Shown piece by piece: positions 12,520-22,709 of a DNA stretch of 64,000 nt. The notes under the pieces are model-generated. The model searched no databases, had not been told where the DNA came from, and saw only the letters and a list, made by a program, of their open reading frames with translations. Source of the DNA: Cymodocea nodosa (lineage: Eukaryota > Streptophyta > Magnoliopsida > Alismatales > Cymodoceaceae). The DNA lies in NCBI GenBank assembly GCA_036874045.1, contig JAZBRI010000011.1, positions 10,221,501-10,285,500 on the forward strand, read 5' to 3'. How positions within the stretch are numbered: the stretch's first letter is position 1; each line of letters begins with the position of its first letter. The position numbers and the translations under genes are program-made.

Positions 12520-13069
12520 TAAGAAATTAGTTTTTATTTTATGATTGTAAAAAAAAAAAAAATTAAAATATAAAAATCATTGCGATTCAACTGATTGGAT
12601 CCATCGGTATGACCGGAACATAAAAATATCTATATTAATTTTCAGTAAAAAAATTTTTGTTTTACCGAAACATAGTATCAGTTCAACCGAAAAAAATTAG
12701 GTCTGACCAAAACATAGTATCGGTTAAACCAGTAAAAACAAAAAAACTATTATCTTAAGTTTTTTTTTTATTATATCTATTTGTACGGTAAATCCGTTGA
12801 GTTTCGCTTAACTCAACGAGCTTACTCTGTTGAGTCTTGAGTTAGTCAACGAGCTTATTCCGTTGAGTTAACTGTAACTCAACGGAGTAGTGTAGCTAAG
12901 ACTGCGGATGAGAGAGCAATAGTTGGTTCGGGAAATGACCCGATTACCCGCCTGAACTTAGGGTTTATTTAAACTAAAACCTAGGGTTTTGGGGGCATTA
13001 TCCGGCAAATCAGTTAGAATTTAGAACAGTAGAGATCAGAGCAATTCCGTGTTGTTGTGTAACTCCACG
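12520..13069 (+). other. G2 spacer between integrase and accessory ORF
   Basis: Non-coding. At about 12590-12740 it holds a third motif type, CGGTTNAACCG-like pairs (ACCGAAACATAGTATCGGTT and variants). At about 12785-12890 there are GAGTTA/TAACTC pairs. A more GC-rich part with a leader-like look (12930-13060) comes just before the accessory start codon. G1 keeps the same spacer in reverse at 23687-24368, including the leader-like stretch, so the structure is a feature of the family. Confidence 0.7.
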
Positions 13070-15303
13070 ATGAGGAAGATGACACCTGAGTTCTGGGAAG
13101 ATGTAGTGGACACAACACAATTTCTGAAAGAATCAGAGGAATGGCACACGCGGCAAAAGATCAAGAACACGACAAGAGAAAAAGAGCTATAGAAGGTAGA
13201 ATCAGAACTTTTCAACTTGAGGAAATTTTTAGTTGATTTGGGTATATAAATACCCCAAATAGTAGAAACTAAAATCAAAGTAGCAATAGAAATTGCTTTA
13301 AGCAAAGAAAGAAAAATCAGGCCGAACAATGAAGTAGCCCTAGAGTTAATCCAGTGCAAAGCTAGATTATGGTTCAAAGAGCGCATTGCTGGTCGTGCAA
13401 GGGTGCAATAAGGCAGTAGCAACAAGCAAAGGAAGAACAAGAGGAGCTGGCTGCTGAAAGACCTGTTCCTAAGAAACAGTAGCTAGGACCTTCAATTCCA
13501 CCACCAAAGCCGTTGGCACAAGTAGAAATGTTGGGGCCTTTGACTGAAGAAGAATTAAAAGAATTTCTAGGACTGGTTCAAGTTGGAAGGAACCAAGGAG
13601 AACCAAAAGATTTAGCAGTAGCCAAAGCACATCTAGTGTTTGATGCACTACACCATAGGAGGGCTGTAGAAAAATTGCATGCCCAATATAAAATTAAAGT
13701 GGAACAGCATCAAGAAGCTATTGCCAAAACTGCTGTCAGATTTGCTGCAAAAGAAACTGAAGCTAGTCCTTCAAGACCAACTATTATTGAAAAAATTAAA
13801 TAGGAAGAGCCAGTACCTGTGGCTCAAAGGCGTGCAAAGCCTTTGTTTTTAGATTTAGTCTTAGAAGAAGAAGAGGAAGACCAGACACAATTAATCATAC
13901 GAAAGAAAGGAAAAGAGATAGTGCCTGAATGTCAAAAGGAGATTAAATCTGAAGTACTAATAGCAATAGGGCCTGTGGAGTCAATTTTTATAAATCTGCT
14001 ATCCGATTCTGAGGAGGAGCAGGAGCAGCAGCAGCAAGAGCAAAGAGAAGAAGAAAAACAGGCTGAAATTAGTCTGCAACCTGTACAAGAAGAAGAAACA
14101 GAAATTAGGGCAAAAATTGAATTGCCTATGACTCCATCCCAATCTACCACAGAAGAAGAAAGAACAGTGACAGAGCAGATTGGTAGTCAGGAGGAAGAAG
14201 AAAGAATAGAAAATGAAGAAGAAGTTGGACAAAGCCATTTAGACAAAAATGACTTTGCAGATTCCACTGAAGAGCAAGAAACTCTTCAATAATTTATGGA
14301 AAGAATTCAAGACAGAGTAGAGAGTTCTGCCGACTCACCACCATAGACAAAAGTAGAAGCAAAAATTTAGGAATCTATAGAACATGTTCAAGTGTAGCAA
14401 ATGGTAGAGGAAGATCAAGAACAAACCCCTCTAGAACAACAAAGTCACATTCCTGACTCGACTAAAACAATAGTTTTGAATGAAGTACATTTTTGGAGTC
14501 AGAAAGCTTATATTAAATACCAAGAGATTAGAGGTTATGATATTATATATAGTAGACCAGTAAATTAGGACGGAATGTAAGAAATCAAAGATTTATTTGA
14601 GTTCCAAGGTCTATTGAAGTTTATTTCTCAAGAAAGAGGGCATGTAGTGTATGAGAATCTAGTGCCCTATTTTTATGCAAATTTGAGAGAAGAAGAAGGA
14701 AAACTAATTTCCAACATGGAGGAAGCTGATGTATAGATAACATTAGAGCTTCTCCACAACATTTTTGGATTAAAGAATGAAGGACAGGAAATTTTGGAAA
14801 GTACAACTGTCGTTGAATGGACAGAATAGGAAATCAAGGACAGTTTGGCTATCAATCCTAGTGTGCCTTTATTAAATAGACTAAAGCATTTAAATGGTAA
14901 AGCACACATGATAGCTAACATTTTAATTAAGAATGTCTATCAATGACAAGGCCATGACATAGAACTGAGTTAATTTGTCAAATGGGTCACGCTTGCAATT
15001 GTAAATAGAATTCAAATAAATTGGTCTGCAGTTTTTATCTCCAAGTTGAGAACAGTAAAGAAGAAATTATTTTATGGAGATTTGATTCCACTATTGATGG
15101 TGGATTGTATCGATTTCACTAAATGGGCATAAAAAAGGATCAAATCAAGAAACATTTCAGTGAAAGAGTACAGAAATTTTGTAGCTGCAAAGATTGCTGC
15201 ACCTTCTAGAGGAATTATAGGAGCTGTAGAGAGAATTAATCAATTAGAGCAATAATTAGAAAAACTCTAGAAAGAAGTAGATGAACTTAGGAATAGAGAC
15301 TAA
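13070..15303 (+). pseudogene. G2 accessory ORF remnant, homologous to the family A extra ORF
   Basis: The start is the ATG whose reading begins MRKMTPEFWED, conserved in G1. Regions in order: a charged helical N-terminus with KERIAGRAR; a coiled-coil-like part (LTEEELKEFLGLVQVGR, HAQYKIKVEQHQEA); a very acidic E/Q-rich middle (about codons 260-400); then a globular domain with KDLFEFQGLLKFI, YENLVPYFYANL, LLHNIFGLKNEG, NGKAHMIANILI, RIQINWSAVFISKL and KKLFYGDLIPLLM. The last part lines up block by block with the C-terminal domain of the family A accessory ORF (36076-36800). It resembles the Pfam 'putative plant transposon protein' type. Function is unknown and no membrane segment is seen. Broken, with roughly ten breaks. 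Confidence 0.8.
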
Positions 15304-16244
15304 TTGTATTGTTCATCTACTTGTATATAATTATATGAAAAATGTCTGATTTGATTGTAATGTAAATTGATTCATATGAATGAATATAAATTTTCAGACA
15401 TACTTTTCATGTGTGTTTTGAATGTGAAATGATTGGACTATATTGAATGTTATATAATTTGTGGAACATTATGAATGAATGTTTAATAGATTTACAATTT
15501 GCTGAATGACAGGATAAATGCTTGAAAATTTCTACATGTTGCAAGGTAAAATGTAAATTCTGCATAACATAAATTGACATGCAAGTTAAATATTTGTATA
15601 ATGTTCAAATTTTAAACGAATTTTGTTTAGAATGATGCATTAATGACATAGATTTAACTTTATTTCAGTTAGCAGAATGCAGAAAAAATAGAGAGGTACT
15701 TACAAGGAGTAAACTTAGAGGTTGCTAAGTGTTAACTCAACGAAGTAAGTTCGTTGAGTTAAATGTAACTCCACGAGGTCAGTAATATAATATAAGGTCA
15801 CTTCGTTGAGTTATTTGTAACTCAACGAAGTTAGTCCGTGGAGTTAGCAACAGTAATCGACATTGTTCCGTTGAGTTATCTATAACTCAATGAGGTTAGT
15901 TCGTGGATTAAGCAGAATGGTTATTCTTTTAACCACGAACAAAACTTCGTCGGCTTAGTGGTTACTAAAATTTGAAATTAATAGTGGTACACGTACCCAT
16001 AAAAATAGGAACCACGCTACACGTTGCAAGACACATTCTTGCAACGAGATTTATTCACTTTATGGATGTGCATTATATATATAAAACATAATGTAATTTA
16101 CAAGTTACCAGCACTTTTAAAAGAAAGGAGAAAGCGTTGGGGGAACTAGAAGTAGAAGCAGCTAATTCAACTTCATCCGTCAACAAATATTTACTAAATG
16201 GAAAGCTTCAGACTGGTATGTAATTAATCTTCTGCTATTTATTT
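15304..16244 (+). other. G2 spacer before the capsid ORF, rich in GAGTTA palindromes
   Basis: Non-coding and about 940 bp. An AT-rich first part (15304-15700) shows nothing recognisable. The part at 15725-15910 holds four or more facing pairs such as CGTTGAGTTAAATGTAACTC and CGTTGAGTTATCTATAACTC, each able to fold into a short hairpin. The stretch before the capsid start (15960-16240) is better conserved with G1, so it may be a leader. Confidence 0.7.
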
Positions 16245-17588
16245 ATGAGCACATGGACTTGTTCTCTAAGCACTAAACGATTAATAAGAATACCTACCTA
16301 GGAATATTCAACGCAGAGGCGTACTGAAACAGTTTCTGAATTGGACTTTAACGAAATTCTTTGGGGTGTAGCTAACCTTTCTTTAAAAGAGAACATAGAG
16401 ATGGCTGCTCCAATAGAAAAACCATTAGGAGAAATTCTGTATCCTGAATTAGTTGATGAACTTTCATGTATTCGATTGCCAAACTTTGAGAGAGATAGGT
16501 TTGAACTGAAATCTAATTATATTAGTCAATTGCCACATTTTCATGGATTAGAAAGAGAGGATGCCTATTATTTCCTTAGAGAATTTAACGAAGTTTGTCA
16601 AATGATGAAAATGCCGAACATGAGTATAGATGCTATTAAACTTAGATATATCCCTTTTGCTTTAAAAGACACAGCTAAGAGATGATTATATACTCTATTG
16701 CCTGATTCAATTTTTGCATGGACTGAATTTTGCTTTGTTTTTCTGGAAAAATATTATCCAACACATCAAACGATTAAAAAGAAAAAAGAAATATTAATGT
16801 GTAGTCAAAAACAAGATGAATCATTTTGGAAATATTTTGAAAGATTTAAAGATTTGCTGACTCAATGTCCACATCATGCAATGAGTAAAGTACAATTAAT
16901 AGGTATAATTTATGAAGGCATAGATGTTTCAACGAAATCTTTATTAGAATCTACTTGTCAAAATGGATTTCTGAAACTATGTAGTGAAGAAGCATGGGCT
17001 TATTTAGAAAACTTTGCAAAAAGAATTGCATAGTGAGAAAACTCGATTGAAGCTATTGCAGATAAAAGAATATTGCCAAGAGGAATGCATGAGATAGATT
17101 CAAGTACTATGCTTGAAGTGAAATTAACTGAATTAACAAAGAAAATAGAAGAGTTATCATTAAATCAAAAGCTAGCAGAAAAGAATGCAAACATTAATGA
17201 TTTAGATATTATTTATGCTAGAAACCAAAAAGATAACTTTGGAAATTCTTATAATCCTAATTGGAGAAATCACTCGAATTTATCTTGGAGAAACAACAAT
17301 TTTCAGGGAGGAGAAAATGTAAATGAGAAGAATATAAGTTATGAAGCATTACTTGAACAAGGATCTAGAATAGAGAAATTTGAAAAGATAATCCAACAAT
17401 TAAACAATCGTCTGGATTTTGTATTTGGAAATGCTGCAATTCAAAATCAGAATAGAAATATACCACTTAGATAGGAGGAATCAATGGAAGTTAGACCTAC
17501 TGGAGGATTGTCAACGCAAGCAGTACCTAACCTTGTCAATAGAACTATTAATGAAATTGATACCTTTTCTGGGAGGATAGATGAATGA
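16245..17588 (+). pseudogene. G2 capsid-type gag, downstream of pol
   Basis: The product would be an Athila-like capsid protein that assembles particles in the cytoplasm. The start ATG (reading MSTW) is shared with G1. Landmarks in order: ILYPELVDELSCIRLPNFER; FELKSNYISQLPHFHGLERE; EFNEVCQMMKMPNMS; FALKDTAKR; FLEKYYPTHQ; SFWKYFERFKDLLTQCPHH; a coiled-coil-like KLTELTKKIEELSLNQ; YNPNWRNHSNLSWRN; and a C-terminal EALLEQGSRIEKFEKIIQQL helix. It is about 447 codons, with no zinc knuckle in the usual place. Athila-like gag normally sits next to the 5' LTR and is fused to pol. Here it comes after integrase and the accessory ORF. Few breaks. Confidence 0.88.
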
Positions 17589-17775
17589 AGTAGTATAACT
17601 AAAGTAACTATATATGTATATATAAGTTTATTTATAGTTAGTTGTATCGTAGAGTTAGTCCTTAACTCAACGAACTTAGTTCGTTGAGTTATGCCCTAAC
17701 TCCACGAGGGTGTGTAGTAGTTATGTTAATTTTTGTCTCTACTAAATTTTTGTTTGTGTTATACAGAATCAGCAA
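17589..17775 (+). other. Spacer between capsid ORF and F-box gene
   Basis: Short non-coding stretch with an AT-rich run (17605-17640) and a facing motif pair at about 17650-17715, TAACTCAACGAAC against GTTCGTTGAGTTA. A TATACAG at about 17760, just before the F-box start, has the look of a 3' splice site, but that alone proves nothing. Confidence 0.6.
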
Positions 17776-18915
17776 ATGGAATTGATGCAATTACCGTTGG
17801 ATGCACTAAGGGAAGTATTGAGTAACTTGTCAGCTAAAGATCTATGCAGGTTGTGTTGTGTATCAAAGGAAATTAAAGACTGTGTTAGAGAAAAATATTT
17901 TCAGGGACTACAAGCTACAAAAATGACTAAGATTAGAGATGAATTCATATGGAAGTCATTTAATCATAGTTCAATTACCCATGAATATCTGAATATGGAA
18001 GAAACTACTGGAATTCCACCCAATACATTAGAAGGAATAGATCATGTTATGGGGATGGATGAATGATTAATCATATACAAGACCAGACCAAGGTATGCAA
18101 GTCTATTACCTGATATTTTGATAAGAAATCCTATAACTAGAGAAGAATGGAATATAGGAAGACCTAATAGATATGAAGTACCAACTGTAAATTGTGGGTT
18201 AGCTTTAATATTTTCTGATAAAAATTTGACCATTCCTAAAAAATTATATTATTGGAGACCTACAGGAAATTGGGATGAAGATTTATGCTTGAATGTGTAT
18301 AATTTTCTGAATAGATCGTGGACTGAAAACACTATGATATATCTAGGACATAAATCATTAATTAACAACATGCATGTCATACTTGATGGATATATATATC
18401 TAGTCACAGATATATCCATTGCCTTTAGTTCTGATTTATACATAGTAAGCATAGATAGTTATGATGATGATTTTATAGAAATATTACCTATACTGAGTGA
18501 TATAGCTAAACCACCATCTACAGAATATGATAAAATTCAAATAGGAATGTGGTATAATGAATATGATGATCCTACTTTATGTCTGATAAGATGGTGGGAT
18601 GAATTGATGAAATTTCAAATATGGATTATGAAAGACATGAATGAATGGAAGTGGGAAGAGGAGTATATTGAAATAGATGTAGAAATAGAAACTAGTACAT
18701 TACCCTGGAACCGAAAAGTACCTGTTTCTGCATTTCATTTCATTAATGGTAATATACTTGTATTTAGGAATGAGAATATATTACAAGTTTACAAATTAAG
18801 AAGGAACAAGAACTACATTAAAACAAAATTAATAGCAAGAAGAATTATGCCTAAAAAGTTTGCTTGGACTGACACGTTTATTCCATTTGTTTCTACTTTT
18901 CAATCATGTTCTTAA
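17776..18915 (+). pseudogene. Captured F-box/FBA-type gene inside G2
   Basis: The N-terminus has an F-box: LPLDALREVLSNLSAKDLCR followed by LCCVSKEIKDCVRE (about residues 5-45). This is the segment that in host proteins binds SKP1 in SCF ubiquitin ligases. The rest matches the F-box-associated (FBA, kelch-like) layout: ITREEWNIGRP, GYIYLVTDIS, a DLYIVSIDSYDDDFIEILPI strand set, LCLIRWWDELMKFQIWIMKD, then a long W-rich tail and GNILVFRNENILQVYKL. The total of about 380 codons is normal for plant F-box/FBA proteins. It is intronless and almost open, with about one break. It sits between the capsid ORF and the 3' purine tract of G2, on the element's coding strand. Host-derived origin is likely; the substrate is unknown. 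A resident gene into which the element assembled is less likely, because family G sequence lies on both sides. Confidence 0.82.
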
Positions 18916-19559
18916 GTTGTGATTTTATGTGTTTAATGTTGTGTGTAGTCTACATTTACTTTTCGAAAAATTTAGTTTTAGTTTATTTTATAAAAAAAAA
19001 AAAAAACAACAACAAAAACACAACAAACAAAAGCAAAATATCAATCCAGTTTGTTGGTATCTATTCTGAGAAACCAACTAGCTTGCTTGTGAGCCACCAA
19101 AGGCATAGGAGCTTGGGTTCCACACAAGACAATGATTTATCAATATCTGTTAAATGTTATTTTGTTATATATTTTGCTTTTATCTATGAATGAAAAGTTT
19201 TTCAGAATCAAAAAATCAGAATATGCAGAAGGAGATACAAATGAAATAAGGTATGTAACTGATTACTTATCCTAAATTTAAATTTAAACTCATTTGTTGA
19301 GTTAGGTGCTAAATCAACGAAACTGTATTCATGTCTGCTATAATTACTGTATTTATTGTCAAATCTTTTACATTGAGGACAATGCAAAATGTAGGTATGG
19401 GGGGGGAGGTAATTAAAGTAACAGCCATGTAAGTTTGTTAATTAAAGGAATTAAAATGGTACTACAAAGTTTTGTGGAAATTGAAAATTTTTATGAACTT
19501 GCTGTAGCTATCTGATAATTGAGACTGTAAATTTTTTATTAACTGTAACTACTTGAATG
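18916..19559 (+). other. G2 tail: A-rich tract, GAGGACAATG motif and first purine tract
   Basis: An A-rich tract at about 18991-19026 follows the F-box stop by some 75 bp and looks like a decayed poly(A) tail. At about 19373-19412 lies TTGAGGACAATGCAAAATG followed by a G-rich tract (GTATGGGGGGGGAGG). A GAGGACAATG...GGGG motif of this kind is common downstream of the last ORF in Athila/Tat gypsy elements. One GAGTTA-type motif pair lies at about 19295-19320. There is no credible coding region, although 95 codons happen to be open at 18906-19193. Confidence 0.65.
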
Positions 19560-20600
19560 TTATATTTAGAAGACTATATAAGATGCTATAGAATTTACTA
19601 TTTATGCAAATCTAGATATAGTATCTTATGTTTTTTCTGAATTTCATGAGTTTAACAGTTTCACGATTTTAAAATGAAATCAGAATGCTTAATGAGAAAA
19701 ATTATCTGAGGTCCTAAAGGAGCTGAAATATGAATTCTAAATTAAATGAAACTCATATGATTAAAGATACATTTAATTTGACTAATTAAACTTGTAGAAT
19801 GATTTATGTGTAGATCTTATTAAACTACAGAAAAAGTATGAGCTTATTGTTATGGATTCATATTTTCAGTAAATGATAGAAGTAGGACTATATGAGATTG
19901 GTGTTTTATTGCATTTGTATTAATGAAATACGTACATATACAGTATGTGATTAATGTTTTTGTTGTGATTGAAAAAATAAAAAAAATAAAAATATCGAAA
20001 AAAAAAAAACTTTGAGAGTTTATTGACTTGTTTGATCACGAGCCTTTTGTACTTGAGCAGATAGGTATGTAAGGATTGTTGACCTGAAAAAGGACTCTTG
20101 AAATCTGGCAACCTAAGATCCTGATCAGATCTGGGATTGTTGACTGAAAGCTCGTTACATGGATACATTAGAAAGCTCTTGTATAATTCAAACTTGTCAA
20201 ATTAACTTTTAAAGTACAAAAATACATATACTATTTTGAAAAGATACAAGTGTTTTGTGAAATACAGATATCTTATGAATCGAGTATATTTTCTGTTATC
20301 TAGAATTGCTGAAATATGAATCTAAGAATTGACTTTTGTAGTTGTTTTAATGGAGATACAATTCTTTATTCTACTTGTCTTAATCATATTGAATTGGATT
20401 GTACTTTGATTCATATGTTGTTGAAATTTCTTTTAGACATCTTATAGAAAAATTCAGGATGACAGATGATGAAAAGAAGAACAAATGATAATATAATTAA
20501 TACCTATGTGATGATGATATACTTTGTATGTAATTTGCATATATTCTAAGTATATTTGCAGGTTGATTGCTGAAACATAGAGAATATCTCTATAATAATA
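19560..20600 (+). other. Non-coding block shared with family A copia elements
   Basis: It aligns along its length with 33270-34240 of A2 and, in reverse, 41875-42890 of A3. The best part is 20036-20215 against 33693-33865, which shares GAGCAGATAGGTATGTAAGG, GATCAGATCTGGGATTGTTG and many shorter runs (roughly 85-90% by eye). Other shared parts are the TTAAACTTGTAGAAT region (19786-19920) and the GATACA...CTTTATTCT...TTTGATTCATAT region (20355-20420). No coding potential is seen. In family A the block lies between RNase H and the accessory ORF. Here it lies between the F-box gene and the 3' purine tract. Confidence 0.78.
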
Positions 20601-20703
20601 CTAGTTTTTACGCTGAACAGAAGAAAAAAGGGAAGAATTAATTCTAGCGCTTTTAGACTGACCAATTAAGTAGATCTTAGTTTGCTAAGGGACTAGCAAA
20701 ATT

Positions 20704-20718
20704 TAGGTATGGGGGAAG
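20704..20718 (+). other. G2 polypurine tract at the 3' LTR
   Basis: TAGGTATGGGGGAAG directly precedes the TGTTTAGAATG start of the 3' LTR, the position of the plus-strand primer. It nearly repeats the earlier tract at about 19392-19410 (TAGGTATGGGGGG), so this element has two purine tracts about 1.3 kb apart. Confidence 0.8.
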
Positions 20719-22709
20719 TGTTTAGAATGAAAAGTGCATAATATTAACGTTTAAATGATGGTTAATTGCATAATATTTAACTTATCATATGAGAATTAAG
20801 TCATTATGTTATAATTACACTATTATATGCTTTAATTAAAGAATCTACTTAATTTCGGTGAATTAATTTAATTTAGTATATTTCTGAACTATCGGTAAGT
20901 TGCAAGCTGTGAAATTCTTAAGTATCCGAATTTTTTGATATTTCGGACAGTTATGTTTAACATACCGAACATATATCGGATAGTTAAGTTTAAATTGCTG
21001 AACAGTTATGCTTTAAAAGAATATTTTATTATTTCTTAAAGTACACGTGTCAAAACCATAATGCATGTCTTAAGTGAACTTTCGGTGAGTTATTTATAAC
21101 TATCTAAAATTGCAGCTGGGCATCGGATAGTTATATGTGTAACTCTCTAAAATCTACTTTTATTTATAAAATAGCTGTGGACACGTGTCATGTTCTAGGA
21201 AAGTGACTTAAGTGGATTTTCAGTGAGTTATCTCTAACTATCTGAAAATGCATTTGAGCATCGAATAGTTAAGTTTGTAAGTATCCGAAATGCTCTTGAG
21301 CATTGGATAGTTAAATTTATGCATGTGTTTTATAGTTAAATCAATGAGGTAAGTCTGTTGAGTTATCTGTAACTCCACGAACAATTTATTTTCTAATATG
21401 CCACTGTAGCGGTTGCAAAAGCAAGACAGTTGGAAGGAAAAACCACGATCACACATATCACACAAGGAGAAGAAATTATCATCGTCGATATGAATGAAGG
21501 AAATCCAAACGACCATTCAAGTAGAGGAAGTTACCACTGAAGAAATATAAAAGAAAAAAAGAGAAAAAGAAGAGGGTGTGATCGATGGGTATGGCCAATG
21601 CGTATAGAGGAGGAGCACCGAGCTTTCCACAGACAATGTCAGCAATTCTTTGAAGTACCACACCAACCCTTTATCACCACCACATTATCACCACCTTATC
21701 ACCAACCATCGGAGGTTTGTGAGGATACTTTCCTGATGTCGGGTCGATTCCGAGCCAAACAAAGTGTTTGACAACCACTGTGAGGAGTGATTGCGTCGCG
21801 GGAAGGGAAGCCATTTTCACCAAGCGCCGACTCATATTTCAAGAGATCGTAAAGCTTCTAGCCTTGGTTTCGGGTTGATGCCTATATGCTGAACAGGAGA
21901 TCATCTTGCAATTCTGGACTTACGATTCTATTGGGAGAGGAGACAGAATTGTAAGTGGTTTAATTTTCAGTGGTGTAATTGTGTCGCATGTAGTGACGGA
22001 AGTATTTAATGTCGATTGAGATTACTTTACATTTCACCTTTCGCCCATTTCCATGTTCATATTAAAACAAAATACCAAAAACAACTTATCTGTGCTTGTA
22101 TTTTGTATTTGAGTGTTGTGTTGTTTGTTTTGTATCGTGTTTAATGTTATCTTTGTCAATGTTGTGATTGTTTTAGTTTTACAATTTACTGAAATTGGTT
22201 CATTCAAAAGACTTAAAGATTTTAATGGTTACTATTTGAATTATCTGAATGTTAGTATGCTTAATGATAAATCGAGTGTTTACTAACATTAAAGAGCTTA
22301 ATTGATGTTATTTACAATCTGTGGAATCGCCCAATGGTTGGCCGAATTCCTCTGTAAATAGCAGTATTAAATAGGAAATGCAGGCTCGTGGAGTTAACTT
22401 AAGTCCACGAGGTTAGTTCGTTGAGTTAGCCATAACTCAATGAACTTTGTCCATTGAGATAATTGTAACTCAACGAAGAGCTTATTGAATATATAAATTT
22501 GATTGTTAAAAAATGGAACAGTTCTCAATTCTTAAGCAATTCCCTGTGGGATCGACCTGTACTTGCACACTAGTACAATAGACATTATGCACTTGTAGTT
22601 AAAACACAAATTAGAATTAATATCTTATTTGTGTGAAAGGTTGTTTGTTTTCTTCTAAAAAAAGAATAGGCATAAAGATAAATTAACTAAGTAAAAACAG
22701 AAGTTAACA
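20719..22709 (+). repeat. G2 3' LTR
   Basis: 1991 bp, from TGTTTAGAATGAAAAG to GAAGTTAACA. It is homologous along its length to 9175-11211. Motif pairs TCGGTGAGTTA/TAACTATC (about 20855-21310) and CGTTGAGTTA/TAACTC (about 22395-22480) match those of the 5' copy. It is followed at once by the second piece of LTR B. Confidence 0.9.

Larger units (their letters stand above)
9175..22709 (+). mobile_element. G2: Athila-like Ty3/gypsy element with a captured F-box gene
   Basis: In order: 5' LTR (9175-11211), integrase (11212-12519), spacer, accessory ORF (13070-15303), spacer, capsid gag (16245-17588), F-box/FBA gene (17776-18915), a non-coding tail holding the block shared with family A, purine tract (20704-20718) and 3' LTR (20719-22709). 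The primer site, zinc knuckle, protease and RT are missing between the 5' LTR and the integrase. The LTRs differ by roughly 5-6% in a 340-bp stretch compared by eye, which suggests an insertion a few million years old. The bases flanking the element (CTCTT left, AATCC right) do not match, so an edge may have been altered. Heavily broken. Confidence 0.87.
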
